From positions 186,001-250,000 of the forward strand of contig JHYZ01000012.1 of the NCBI GenBank assembly GCA_000621185.1: a stretch of 64,000 nucleotides of DNA, written 5' to 3'. Below are positions 55,636 to 64,000 of the stretch, in pieces (the stretch's first letter is position 1; every line of letters starts with the position of its first letter). The DNA is from Franconibacter pulveris DSM 19144. Its GTDB lineage: Bacteria > Pseudomonadota > Gammaproteobacteria > Enterobacterales > Enterobacteriaceae. The notes under the pieces were generated by a model. That model saw only the letters and a list, made by a program, of their open reading frames with translations, had not been told where the DNA came from and ran no database searches. The position numbers and the translations under genes were made by a program.

Positions 55636-55682
55636 AAAACGGGAGCGCGATGGCTCCCGTTCTTCGTTAACCCGCCAGGCGG
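55636..55682. repeat. icd terminator repeat, inner copy
   Basis: Exact 47-bp copy of 54597-54643, here directly abutting the icd stop codon in the natural configuration (coding end, then terminator). Confidence 0.9.
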
Positions 55683-55683
55683 A

Positions 55684-55849
55684 TTACATGTTCGCGATGA
55701 TCGCGTCGCCAAACTCTGAACATTTCAGCAGCTTAGCGCCTTCCATCAGACGCTCGAAGTCATAGGTCACGGTCTTGTTGTTGATAGCGCCTTCCATACC
55801 TTTCACGATAAGGTCAGCCGCTTCGAACCATTCCATATGACGCAGCAGT
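55684..55849 (-). pseudogene. icd: 3' remnant of icd (prophage attachment site)
   Basis: Minus-strand translation gives [18 protein letters not shown] then [16 protein letters not shown] and GDAIIANM-stop, the C-terminal 55 residues of isocitrate dehydrogenase. Upstream of LLRHM the identity stops, inside a codon-level boundary near 55849. icd is the attB gene of phage 21, e14 and relatives, which duplicate this 3' end on integration. The functional icd should lie beyond the right end of the window, completed by phage-derived sequence. Confidence 0.92.
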
Positions 55850-56129
55850 AGTTCATAGGAAACTGTATTGCTCGTTGATATAAAAAGATATTCTTTAAAA
55901 AATTTTAATTTAGCTCACCCTTTCATCGATATCTTAAGTCACTGATTTCTCGTAACCTCTTCTGTGTTTTGATAACCGTTTTTCGGCTCTTTCCAGACGT
56001 AGCAATGATGGTAAAAACCCTGTCGTTTTGTCCTCCAAAGGACGCGCGCGAGACCCACGATTTAGAAGAACGTAGGTCTATTTTTAACGTACTGTAACTA
56101 CACTGTTTTTCCGCGTTCGCTTCGATCAC

Positions 56130-56216
56130 TGTGTCGCTAATTGTCGTTATTTGTCTTTCCGGATCCGTTCGCGGCGGCCGGTCACGACACATTTACGACA
56201 CAAAAGCGACACAGCC
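56130..56216. repeat. Inverted clusters of a CGACACA motif at 10-11-bp spacing
   Basis: Three direct units at 56184, 56195 and 56206 (ACGACACA, ACGACACA, GCGACACA), exactly 11 bp apart, and an opposed cluster at 56130-56156 (TGTGTCGC, TTGTCGT, TTGTC) 10-11 bp apart. Helical phasing suggests protein binding, e.g. arm-type sites of the integrase. Confidence 0.6.
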
Positions 56217-56222
56217 TTTTCC

Positions 56223-57491
56223 CTAATTAGCCCGGGCTACCGGCACATCAGCAAGGTGCGTCGTGTAGCACGGCGACAACATTTCCCTCCGCATCTGCCA
56301 GGACTGCGTTATCCCCTGACCGGCAAAATACAGCGTGCCCTTTCCGTCTTTCATGTTCAGCGTGTCCATTACTGACATCAGCGCGGCGCTGTTTGGCTTC
56401 GGTGCGTTATCGTCGAAAAGGTTAAGCTGCGCCACACCCTGGCTGAAGAAGTCGCCAAGCATCACGCCTGCTTTCTGGTACCGAAAACCGTCGCGCCAGA
56501 TATGGTCGAGGCAGCGAACGGCGGCATTGATAATATCGCGGGTGTCCTGGGTGGGTGTAAGCAGCCGCTGGCCGACGCTATTCCCGTAAAAGGGATCGGC
56601 GGCATACGGTGAGGTTTTAATGAAGGTGGAAATGTAGCGGCAATACTGATGCTCACTGCGCAGTTTCTCCGCCGCGCGCGCCGCATACGAACAGACTGCC
56701 TCGCGCATACGCTGATAGTCGCTGACGCGCTCTCCGAACGAGCGGGAACAGATAATCTCTTGTTTTGCTGGCGCGAACTCTTCCAGCCCGAGGCAGCTTT
56801 CGCCGCGAAGCTCCCGCACCGTTCTTTCCAGCACCACGCTGAAGTGTTTGCGGATAAAACGAATATCGGTATCGCACAGATCAAGAGCAGTTTTAATGCC
56901 CATCGCTTCAAGTTTTTTGCTGATGCGCCGGCCAATGCCCCATACATCCTCGACAGGAACCAGCGCCATCAGCTTTCGCTGTCGTGTCTGGTTCGACAGG
57001 TCAACCACTCCACCGGTTTTGGTCCACTTCTTCGCCGCATGGTTCGCAAGTTTCGCCAGTGTCTTTGTCTGGGCAATTCCTACGCCGACAGTCAGCAGCG
57101 TATGCTGACGAATAGTGGCACGTATCTCCCGCCCGAACTCGTCCAGGTCTCGACAGTTTCTTACCCCGATCAGATCGCAGAAGGCCTCGTCGATGCTGTA
57201 AATTTCAACCCGGGGGCACATCGCCTCAAGCGTCGTCATCACCCGTTGCGACATATCGCCATAAAGAGCGTAGTTACTGCTGAACACCACAACGCCGTGC
57301 CGGCGAAACAGCTCACGCTGTTCGAAATACGGTGCGCCCCGCTTAATCCCTATAGCTTTCGCTTCGGCAGAAAGCGCGATAACACAGCCGTCGTTATTGC
57401 TCAGAACCACTACCGGCTTATGTCTCAGATCCGGGCGCCACGCTGTCTCACAGCTTGCATAGAAGCTGTTCACGTCCACCAGCGCAAACAT
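56223..57491 (-). CDS. umuC: Prophage UmuC-like Y-family DNA polymerase
   Basis: Translesion polymerase V catalytic subunit. 422 aa. MFALVDVNSFYASCE with the first metal Asp, SNNDGCVIALSAEAKAIGIKRG fingers, catalytic pair in IYSIDEAFCDLIG near residue 100, helix-hairpin-helix KLMALVPVEDVWGIGRRISKKL, and the C-terminal little finger domain. Start ATG at 57491 overlaps the umuD-like stop (TGATG). Lies in the prophage, near att. Confidence 0.93.
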   Translation of the reverse strand: MFALVDVNSFYASCETAWRPDLRHKPVVVLSNNDGCVIALSAEAKAIGIKRGAPYFEQRELFRRHGVVVFSSNYALYGDMSQRVMTTLEAMCPRVEIYSIDEAFCDLIGVRNCRDLDEFGREIRATIRQHTLLTVGVGIAQTKTLAKLANHAAKKWTKTGGVVDLSNQTRQRKLMALVPVEDVWGIGRRISKKLEAMGIKTALDLCDTDIRFIRKHFSVVLERTVRELRGESCLGLEEFAPAKQEIICSRSFGERVSDYQRMREAVCSYAARAAEKLRSEHQYCRYISTFIKTSPYAADPFYGNSVGQRLLTPTQDTRDIINAAVRCLDHIWRDGFRYQKAGVMLGDFFSQGVAQLNLFDDNAPKPNSAALMSVMDTLNMKDGKGTLYFAGQGITQSWQMRREMLSPCYTTHLADVPVARAN

Positions 57492-57796
57492 CACAGCACC
57501 GGATTTTCATCAGTAAACGCGATGGCGCCGTTCACGAAAAACGTCACCACTCCCACAACATTCACATCTTTTAGCGCGTCGCCTTCAATGCTCTCGCCAT
57601 CTTCAGTTATCAGCACACCGCCCATTATCACAGCGAACTGCAACTGACCGAGCGCGGCCACCAGCACGCGCGCGCCTTCCTTCGGCATCATATCGGGCTG
57701 AATGATTGCGTAGCCGGATGGCGTTTCTACAAGACATGAGCTGCGGTTAACGCCGCAAATTTCTTCTAATTTGAGTTTTGGTACTGCTGCGTGCAT
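57491..57796 (-). CDS. UmuD-like protein without protease signature
   Basis: 101 aa, directly upstream of umuC in the place of umuD. The end DVNVVGVVTFFVNGAIAF resembles the final strands of UmuD (DVFGVVIHVV), and KEGARVLVAALGQLQFAVIMG the S24 core, but the catalytic Ser (GDSM-like) and Lys (TVKKL) are not seen, and the N-terminal arm is absent. It may be a processed-form mimic or a degenerate subunit. GGGAGG precedes the ATG; a LexA box lies 24 nt further. Confidence 0.65.
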   Translation of the reverse strand: MHAAVPKLKLEEICGVNRSSCLVETPSGYAIIQPDMMPKEGARVLVAALGQLQFAVIMGGVLITEDGESIEGDALKDVNVVGVVTFFVNGAIAFTDENPVL

Positions 57797-57819
57797 TGTT
57801 ATCCTCCCCTGATAAAATA

Positions 57820-57835
57820 CTGTTTATATTTACAG
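57820..57835 (-). promoter_or_regulatory. LexA box of the prophage umuDC-like operon
   Basis: CTGTTTATATTTACAG fits CTG-N10-CAG with an AT centre, 24 nt upstream of the umuD-like ATG. Confidence 0.85.
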
Positions 57836-57871
57836 TAGTTTTAAAAGAGAGGAGGATCAAGCTATAGCAGC

Positions 57872-59044
57872 CTATTGATCCGCGCTCAAAGCCCCCTCAA
57901 GCTTTGTCTTTTTATGGGTATGATTACGTTTTGTTCCAATCTTTGATATGAGCATCTTCCCTACAGAAATGAAGGTTTTTTCTATAAGATGATGCACAAA
58001 GTAAGCGAGAAATAGCGACAGGATGACCAAATATATAACCTGAGAAAACCCTTTCTGATTATTGAATAGAGTAAAGACTTCAGGGTTTTTACGAAATATT
58101 TCAATCAAAATCGCATGTGTTAAATACAATGAATAAGACACGTCGCCTAAAAAGCTCAAAGGTTTAATGTCTCTTAAGTTGTTATTCATTTCAAATATTA
58201 GCGCCGACACAACCAAAGCAAAACACCACGCGCCCCAAAGAAGCGGGCCATGTCCGTACACCTGAACAGAGAGAATTACCAAGGACGAAATCAAGAAAAG
58301 AAATAATGAAAACAGGGTTAAAGTACGTTTAATTCTATCAGATAAGGTAATTGACTGAATAAACAAAATTAACTTATACGCAACAAGCCCGTAAATGAAA
58401 TTGATAAATAGAGGTGAAGATAAGAAAGTTAATGGAGCGTGCCAAATAGTCCCGGTCGCAAAATTATTACTGTTGTATGCGAGAAGAGTTACCCCTCCTG
58501 TGTAGTAGTACTGAACGCCCAAGACAAAAAGCAGTATCAATCCGGAGCAGATAAGCCATCTGAATCTGTGAGACAGGACAAAAGAAAGCAGGAATAAAGC
58601 ATAGAATGCTATTTCGTAGCTGAGTGTCCAGGCGGGTCCTAAGAGATTATATCCGAAAAAAGGTGATCCAGCATCATAGTTAGTGTTTAAAGGTATTGCA
58701 GATCGCAGCAGAAATGAAAACCCACCTTGATTGCTTATAAATAGATATGTCACAATCAAAGATACAAATAAAAGCGGATATATCCTGAAAAATCTTCTTA
58801 AGAGATATTTTAAGGGCATAAAGGATTCTTTTCTCTCAGTTGAATAACAGATGATAAAGCCACTAATGATAAAGAATAAATCTACTCCAAAAGCCCCGCT
58901 ATTAAATAGCATATCCCCTAAATCTTTTTGCGCGTATACATCATTAAGCGTGGCCTTAAGATGATAAAAAACAACCATCAAAGCCGCTATGCCACGAAGA
59001 TAATGTATACTTTTTACTTTCCCCAGAACCACAGTAAACACCAT
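57872..59044 (-). CDS. Acyltransferase_3 family membrane protein
   Basis: 390 aa, about ten membrane helices, of the family that O-acetylates LPS and other glycans (OafA-like). The N-terminal IHYLRGIAALMVVFYHLKA has the catalytic His in the RGxAA...H motif; FFIISGFII and RRFFRIYPLLF follow in the right order. Strongly AT-rich compared with core genes. As a moron beside the tail genes it is a likely lysogenic conversion gene that alters the receptor; the substrate is inferred only. Confidence 0.87.
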   Translation of the reverse strand: MVFTVVLGKVKSIHYLRGIAALMVVFYHLKATLNDVYAQKDLGDMLFNSGAFGVDLFFIISGFIICYSTERKESFMPLKYLLRRFFRIYPLLFVSLIVTYLFISNQGGFSFLLRSAIPLNTNYDAGSPFFGYNLLGPAWTLSYEIAFYALFLLSFVLSHRFRWLICSGLILLFVLGVQYYYTGGVTLLAYNSNNFATGTIWHAPLTFLSSPLFINFIYGLVAYKLILFIQSITLSDRIKRTLTLFSLFLFLISSLVILSVQVYGHGPLLWGAWCFALVVSALIFEMNNNLRDIKPLSFLGDVSYSLYLTHAILIEIFRKNPEVFTLFNNQKGFSQVIYLVILSLFLAYFVHHLIEKTFISVGKMLISKIGTKRNHTHKKTKLEGALSADQ

Positions 59045-59256
59045 ATGATAGTAAAAATCCCATACTATTACTTATATGGCTAACTTACAATTCTCAAAAG
59101 CTTCTTATTCATGGTGTTATAATAAAAATGAAACACTGTATATATTAACAGGTATATCAAGCATATCAGGGTTAAACTCGGCCTATGCTCTGGCTTTTGC
59201 TGTTGATTCAGCCTTAACTTGGCTGTAACATTCTAGCTTTATAAGAGGTAAGTTTT

Positions 59257-59427
59257 ATGAGTACATTTGCAAAAGTAAGCCATTGGTTTATCAGGGCAAT
59301 GGGTGTGACATGCCTGCTAATGCTAATAACAGGCATGTCTTCTGCGAAGGGCTTCGTTGGTATTGATGTTGCAATGATAGCTATCTGGTTGTGGGATGAG
59401 TATTCGCTATGGAAGCACAAGCAATAG
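59257..59427 (+). CDS. Small phage membrane protein, opposite strand
   Basis: 56 aa, MSTFAKVSHWFIRAMGVTCL..., with two short hydrophobic segments (residues 13-26 and 33-46) and AGAGGT 9 nt upstream. Its stop abuts the convergent tailspike stop (59427/59428). The only plus-strand gene of the prophage part seen. Unknown function. Confidence 0.5.
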   Translation: MSTFAKVSHWFIRAMGVTCLLMLITGMSSAKGFVGIDVAMIAIWLWDEYSLWKHKQ

Positions 59428-61242
59428 CTATTTACTGGGGAATAAATCCTCAAGCTTGCTAATTCTGGCCTCCAGTTTCTGCCGTTCTCTTCGCTGATAT
59501 GCAGCTTCTAACCACAGACACTGGTCTGAACGAATGCCCCAGCGGTTTCCCGCCGGTGTAACCAGCACTCTACCCTCAGGCTTTACAACCTCTGTCCAGG
59601 CTTCTTTCTTGACGATTAACTGCATTGATACATCCAAAATAGAAGAATACTCGGCAGGATGCTCAACCACCTCCTCAGGGATAATATCGTACTGGTCTTG
59701 CCATTCATCGTAACAGAGCAGGCCAAGGCGAGTCCCGTCGATTCCTTTGGAATCAAACGCATCTTTAATTTGTTGTGCAATAACGCCAAAATGCCAGCGC
59801 GCGTCAGCCTGCCCCTTTTCTTTAATAGAATTCAGCCACTGAAAAGCGATTATTGATACATCGCCCCACGCATCAAGTATTGCATCTTCGTCATTAGCCA
59901 TGGTTTTCGATAGCTCTGACGCAGTGACTGGCTGTGATTTTTCGCGGCCGTCTGAAGTATTAATTGAGCCGGTGCCAGCAAAAACAGTGCTCCAGCGGTT
60001 TACGATATCACCTAACGGAGTAGAATTATCATTGCCAGGGGTTAGCGCTCGCTGGGATACTGCGGCAGGCTTAATCTGGAGACGCACCTCATTTCCGGAT
60101 ACAAATTTTAAGCCAGTGTCGCCTGTTGTACCTAAATAAGTCCCGTTTGCGTCAGTTGTCACGAAACCGTAAAAGTTACCAGTCGCTCCGCCGCGCCAGT
60201 TTATAGCATTCGTTAGTTGTGATGGATCTACGCCAAATCCTGCGGCACCATTCTGGAACATCTTGCCAAGATTGGGCGCATAATAGCCATAGCCATCCAT
60301 CTGTCTGACATTTATAGCTACGTTCGCTCCCTGAGCCGCCTTTAAATGCTCAATATAAACTCCACTCTGTTCACCTATTACGCCAGTGCTTCCAAGCAGT
60401 ACATCATTAATATACACACCTTTACGATTAAGTATCGTCCCGGTTCCATTATGTGAAGGGGATGAATAAAATCCCTGCATATTTTCCAGAGAGCCGCTCC
60501 CGGCGTAATTAATACGATCCTGAAAGCTGTAAGCGTGATTTTGAGCGTGGCCGCCAGTTATGATTAGCGTTGAATCAAAAGCTCCATACCCGCCATAATC
60601 AGAAGCCTGATTAATAACTGTCTTATCTGCGAAGGCGTGGCAGTTTGTAGGAGCGTTATCAATACGACGCGCAATGTTTATGGCATCTCTTAGCGAATCA
60701 GGTGACGGCCATGTAGCACCTGTTACGCCGACTGGCTGGTCGCCAACTATAAGATTTCCGTACGTGGTTGAGATGCGTAAACCGCCGGACATTATGTCGC
60801 CCCGCTTGTCTACTGCATCCGCAACTAAATCCACGCCACCAGGCGCAGCAAGATTTGCTCTTAAAGATGCATCTCCGACTGATACCCAGGACCCCTTTCC
60901 TACACCACCGGTATTTTGTGGCGTTGAACCATCTGGCACTTTTTTTGGAAACGCACCATCCCATCGATAATACTCACCATTGTTCGTGTCGCGCAAAACC
61001 TGATTCGGAAGCGTGATATTTGCGCCCGCCTGAAATGAATCCAGAGTGATATATCCGTATTGAGAGATAGCTTGCTTACTTATTTTTTCCTGTCCATATC
61101 GAGTGATACGCTGCCTGCCAAACCTGTCAGGCCAATATTCTTTTTGCATATCATTTTCGAAGTGATCCATGTTTTCGGCATTATCGAATAAATCGCGCGG
61201 ATCAGAAGAACCAAGCGGATTACGTGTATTATAAGTGGTCAT
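59428..61242 (-). CDS. Phage tailspike with S74 self-cleaving chaperone
   Basis: 604 aa. N-terminal particle-binding domain (TTYNTRNPLGSSDPRDLFDNAENMDHF, shared with many phage fibres), central repeats of receptor-binding type (about residues 150-430), and a C-terminal intramolecular chaperone of peptidase S74: the cleavage motif SDGREKSQP near residue 433 (Ser-Asp), then WHFGVIAQQIKDAF. The chaperone trimerizes and removes itself. ATG at 61242 with GGAG 5 nt upstream is used; 61257 would add five residues. Host range is set by the central part. Confidence 0.88.
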   Translation of the reverse strand: MTTYNTRNPLGSSDPRDLFDNAENMDHFENDMQKEYWPDRFGRQRITRYGQEKISKQAISQYGYITLDSFQAGANITLPNQVLRDTNNGEYYRWDGAFPKKVPDGSTPQNTGGVGKGSWVSVGDASLRANLAAPGGVDLVADAVDKRGDIMSGGLRISTTYGNLIVGDQPVGVTGATWPSPDSLRDAINIARRIDNAPTNCHAFADKTVINQASDYGGYGAFDSTLIITGGHAQNHAYSFQDRINYAGSGSLENMQGFYSSPSHNGTGTILNRKGVYINDVLLGSTGVIGEQSGVYIEHLKAAQGANVAINVRQMDGYGYYAPNLGKMFQNGAAGFGVDPSQLTNAINWRGGATGNFYGFVTTDANGTYLGTTGDTGLKFVSGNEVRLQIKPAAVSQRALTPGNDNSTPLGDIVNRWSTVFAGTGSINTSDGREKSQPVTASELSKTMANDEDAILDAWGDVSIIAFQWLNSIKEKGQADARWHFGVIAQQIKDAFDSKGIDGTRLGLLCYDEWQDQYDIIPEEVVEHPAEYSSILDVSMQLIVKKEAWTEVVKPEGRVLVTPAGNRWGIRSDQCLWLEAAYQRRERQKLEARISKLEDLFPSK

Positions 61243-61256
61243 GCTTGCTCCGGACA

Positions 61257-61278
61257 TAAAAAACCCGCCTTAGGCGGG
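61257..61278 (-). terminator. Terminator between tail tip and tailspike genes
   Basis: Minus-strand CCCGCC-taa-GGCGGG followed by seven T that run into the region just before the tailspike start. Confidence 0.8.
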
Positions 61279-61296
61279 TCGTGTTTTCCGTTAGTG

Positions 61297-64000
61297 TTAG
61301 ACGGCGGCGCCAGGGTAGTTCGCGTCGTCAAACTGGTAAAAAAGCGGTGAATACTGAGCAGCTGTAAGCTGGCAGGTACCATCTGAAGAAGGATCAATGC
61401 TGCTGATAATTGCGTCATAACCAACACGCTTTGACGAGCAGAACACCAGCCGCAGCGGCTCAATGTAAGGACTATCCATGTCCCACTCATCCAAGCGAAG
61501 CGCGCTGCTCTCCGGTATCGTCAGGGTGAATTCATCCACCCGCTGAGGTATTAGCAGCACAGACGCGCTACCGTCCTGAAAGCGTAACACGCAACGCGGG
61601 TTTTCAAACGTCCAGTCAAGTGGCTCGCTGACTTTCAGTGTCACGGTTTCGCCGTCACGGCTCATATCCGTAATAAGACAGCTGATGGTCTCGCTGCCGG
61701 GAATGTCATCGGTCAGTACCAGACGGTCACCGAACTGATAACACAGCGCATCCAGTTCCGTGGCGGCGGAATGCGACAGGTGCTGATAGATGTATTTCAT
61801 CAAACGACGCATGCCGATGCGCCACGCGCGGTCTGCGTCAATAACGCCGTCGAGTTTGTAATCCTCAATTTTACGTGGCGTGTCACTACCAAAGCGACAC
61901 TGAACAGTTTCTTCCGCCCACGTCACCGAGCTGATAAAAGTCACATCGACTGCATCAAAATCATCTTCCGTGGGCGCCGTAAAAGCGGTCTGCATCGTAT
62001 CTGTCGTTTCCTGCGGGCTTACCACCCCAGACCATGCTTTTATCCCTTCCCTTCCAACCGAAGCCAAGCCATCTGACAGTAGGAAATAGCCCATCCCCGC
62101 ATTACAGATTTTTTTCAGAATATCGAGCGCGGAGGATCCAGACTCGCTGGCTGAGTAATCGAAAGTTTCACCGCGTGGCGTCCACCAGGCAGATTCGATC
62201 GCTGCGATACCATCACCATCAATCTGGTCCTCCCGCATGCCGATGCTTGTCAGCACATGCCAGATAGCGCCGCTGATGCTGCGCGACGGGAAATGCTCAT
62301 AACGGCGCTTAGCCGTTATGCTTATCCGCCGATCAGATTGAGCAGCCAGACGTGAGCCGGTACGGATTGTCAGCGCAATGGTCGTAACGTCATCATAGCG
62401 GATTGGCCTGCTGGAAAGCCTTGCACGCAGCGCCTGCCAATAAACCTGATCGCGGGTGCTGCTGCCAGCAGGCGGTTCTGTGCGGCGCATGCGTACCTCA
62501 TATTGTCCGCGTGCCACGTCAAGAACCTCCGTAAAGCCTATCTGATCCTCCGTTTTCCGGGTGTAGCTGAACGCCTTTTCCTGCCAGTCCTCTTGGCTGC
62601 CCGCGGGACGGTATTGAACGACCACAACCACGGTCTTGTTTCTCTTTTTTCCTTTGTCGTTGTACTTCACCAGACCATTCTGGAAGTTAAGATTAATTTC
62701 CAGCCGATCGGTGGTTTCCCCGTCCGGGCAGGAGAGAAACGGGCCTATCCAGTCGTATTTATCGTTTACGCCAGTGACTGACGCATCCAGCAAGGTGCGG
62801 CTGACAAATCCAGGCCAGGTAGCATCTACACTGGTTATGTTATTACCAGAGACTGCCACACGAGCCACTGTAATTGTCAGCCCATCGATAGCTGTAATCT
62901 GATACTGGTAATTCGCCGGCGAGAGGCTGAACCTTTGCTGTCCGTCCGGCAAGCCAGCAAATTTCCCGCCGCCGCTGGCATAGGAAAGCCGGATATTAGC
63001 CATACGGCCAGCAGCGCCCCCGGTGGATGCCACACCTGTTACAGAAGATGGTGCACTTCCGAATACCGCCACCGGCAGCGTACTGTAAGTAATGACACCG
63101 CCTGCAAACGGGCTGGATTCTTCACTGATGATAATGCGGCCTGACCTGTCATTTGCTACAAGCCCGGAGCCGGTTAGCTGGCTGGTAATTGCCGCCACCA
63201 GCCCGCTCATGTTGACATAGTTCGCCGTCAGCGAAACGGGCCAGGTGCGCCCCTTCCACGTAAAGGAAAATGTCTGCGGTGACGTGCTGAAATTATAGGT
63301 CTGCGGCGCCGCGCTGGCGGTAACCGACGCGGTACTGCCTCCGACACCCGGAACTGGTGCTATAGCGGGCTGATAGGAATCAACCACCAAATCGAACTGA
63401 TCGTTGTTGATGCCGAGCGTTACCGGCATGCCAGCTACCGGCGCGATTTCTGATACGGAACCAGATATAACGCTGTAACCTTCGATTGTGGTCACGGTGT
63501 AGGTATCAGGCGCCTCGATATCAATGAGCGTGCCGGTAACCCAACCAAGTGGGATTTCCGTTTCGCTGTCATCGTCATTATCAGGCGAAGAGCCAATCAG
63601 CGTCACGGTACCGCCAGATACCAGCACGGCGTCAGCTGTGATACTTGCCGTTTCAGGCCCGCTGGAGCCAAGGTCAAGTCCTGCCGTTCCGGATCCAGTA
63701 TTGCCCACCTCCGTTGAGTTGTACCAGTTTTCGGAGCGCGGGTCGGCCGACACATCCGCGCCCGGTTGATAGATGGTATAGGTAACATCTTCACCAAAGC
63801 TGAGGACGGGCGTGGCGCCGATGCGGATATCATCCATGCTGATGTCGTCAAACTCCCCAACACCAACGCAGAGAAACATGGTGGTTATCATGTCACGCTC
63901 GTTACTGAACCGGCTCACCGGCTGCACGACATAATCCGGATAAATGCGGTACAGGCCAAACACCTCGCGAATAGGGTCGCCCAGGCGCGCCGTATTGGCT
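61297..64000 (-). CDS. TipJ/J-like phage tail tip (host specificity) protein, 3' part
   Basis: The frame is open to the window edge (ANTARLGDPIREVFGLYRIYPDYVVQPVSRF...), so the true start is outside. About 900 codons visible. It contains the phage tail baseplate-hub fold features (DMITTMFLCVGVGEFDDISMDDIRIGATP, then VTFISSVTWAEETVQCRFGSD and DADRAWRIGMRRLMKYIYQHLS) of the TipJ family. In lambda the J protein contacts the host porin. Ends IDPSSDGTCQLTAAQYSPLFYQFDDANYPGA. Confidence 0.85.
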   Translation of the reverse strand, partial: ANTARLGDPIREVFGLYRIYPDYVVQPVSRFSNERDMITTMFLCVGVGEFDDISMDDIRIGATPVLSFGEDVTYTIYQPGADVSADPRSENWYNSTEVGNTGSGTAGLDLGSSGPETASITADAVLVSGGTVTLIGSSPDNDDDSETEIPLGWVTGTLIDIEAPDTYTVTTIEGYSVISGSVSEIAPVAGMPVTLGINNDQFDLVVDSYQPAIAPVPGVGGSTASVTASAAPQTYNFSTSPQTFSFTWKGRTWPVSLTANYVNMSGLVAAITSQLTGSGLVANDRSGRIIISEESSPFAGGVITYSTLPVAVFGSAPSSVTGVASTGGAAGRMANIRLSYASGGGKFAGLPDGQQRFSLSPANYQYQITAIDGLTITVARVAVSGNNITSVDATWPGFVSRTLLDASVTGVNDKYDWIGPFLSCPDGETTDRLEINLNFQNGLVKYNDKGKKRNKTVVVVVQYRPAGSQEDWQEKAFSYTRKTEDQIGFTEVLDVARGQYEVRMRRTEPPAGSSTRDQVYWQALRARLSSRPIRYDDVTTIALTIRTGSRLAAQSDRRISITAKRRYEHFPSRSISGAIWHVLTSIGMREDQIDGDGIAAIESAWWTPRGETFDYSASESGSSALDILKKICNAGMGYFLLSDGLASVGREGIKAWSGVVSPQETTDTMQTAFTAPTEDDFDAVDVTFISSVTWAEETVQCRFGSDTPRKIEDYKLDGVIDADRAWRIGMRRLMKYIYQHLSHSAATELDALCYQFGDRLVLTDDIPGSETISCLITDMSRDGETVTLKVSEPLDWTFENPRCVLRFQDGSASVLLIPQRVDEFTLTIPESSALRLDEWDMDSPYIEPLRLVFCSSKRVGYDAIISSIDPSSDGTCQLTAAQYSPLFYQFDDANYPGAAV

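Larger units (their letters stand above)
55850..64000. mobile_element. icd-integrated lambda-like prophage, right part
   Basis: Begins at the icd remnant and runs past the window end. Contents from the att end: noncoding repeats, umuC, umuD-like, acyltransferase, a small membrane protein on the opposite strand, tailspike, tail tip protein. The order (tail tip, fibre, then lysogenic conversion genes, then att) is that of lambdoid prophages at the end opposite integrase. The integrase gene is not in the window. Confidence 0.88.

Noticed and set aside
55923-56192. 89-aa minus-strand ORF near att
   Set aside because: It covers the phased repeats and has no recognizable family.

Overview
The window is chromosomal DNA from a member of the Enterobacteriaceae. 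From about 1 to 38 kb, gene order and protein sequence follow the E. coli 39-40 min region (cho-ves-spy-astEBDAC-xthA-nudG-ynjH-gdhA-topB-selD-ydjA-sppA-ansA-pncA-yeaC-msrB-gapA-yeaD-yeaE-mipA-yeaGH-yeaK-yeaL-nimRT-yeaO). Blocks E. coli has here (ydjX-Z, ynjA-F, ydjE-L) are missing, and other genes are present (phosphoketolase, an extra amino-acid ABC transporter, an EAL protein). With the GC-rich codon use this suggests a Cronobacter-like genus (Cronobacter, Franconibacter, Siccibacter). The genus is inference.

1-30 kb is conserved core metabolism and stress functions. The arginine succinyltransferase operon (astCADBE, minus strand) sits behind a near-consensus sigma-54 promoter at 8395-8410. 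A second near-consensus sigma-54 promoter (25013-25028) precedes yeaGH, so two nitrogen-stress units lie 17 kb apart. Base-excision repair (xthA), nucleotide sanitation (nudG), glutamate synthesis (gdhA), topoisomerase III, selenophosphate synthesis, signal peptide degradation, asparaginase, nicotinamidase, methionine sulfoxide repair and GAPDH follow.

30-54 kb is increasingly accessory: a KGG stress peptide, yeaK/yeaL, a four-gene polar amino-acid ABC transporter, nimR/nimT, a class I amidotransferase-like protein, a broken DUF523 gene coupled to yeaO, an SOS-controlled MsgA/DinI-like gene, a RyhB-like small RNA with Fur box and terminator (42080-42206), a MerR-like regulator, a stress cluster (CsbD/DUF883-like protein, second KGG peptide, 51-aa peptide, phosphoketolase), a degenerate tRNA-like element, a VirK/YbjX protein, a LysR/PACE efflux pair and an IraP-like anti-adaptor.

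54.6-64 kb is mobile. A 166-bp remnant of the 3' end of icd (55684-55849) marks one end of a prophage integrated in icd. From there rightward come an SOS-box-controlled umuD-like/umuC pair, an AT-rich acyltransferase, a small membrane protein, a tailspike with a C-terminal self-processing chaperone, and the C-terminal part of a TipJ/J-type tail tip protein that runs off the window. The icd terminator occurs twice as a 47-bp exact repeat flanking a 1-kb segment with a GNAT acetyltransferase, which suggests a second, older insertion at the same site. No CRISPR array, rRNA or intact insertion sequence was seen.
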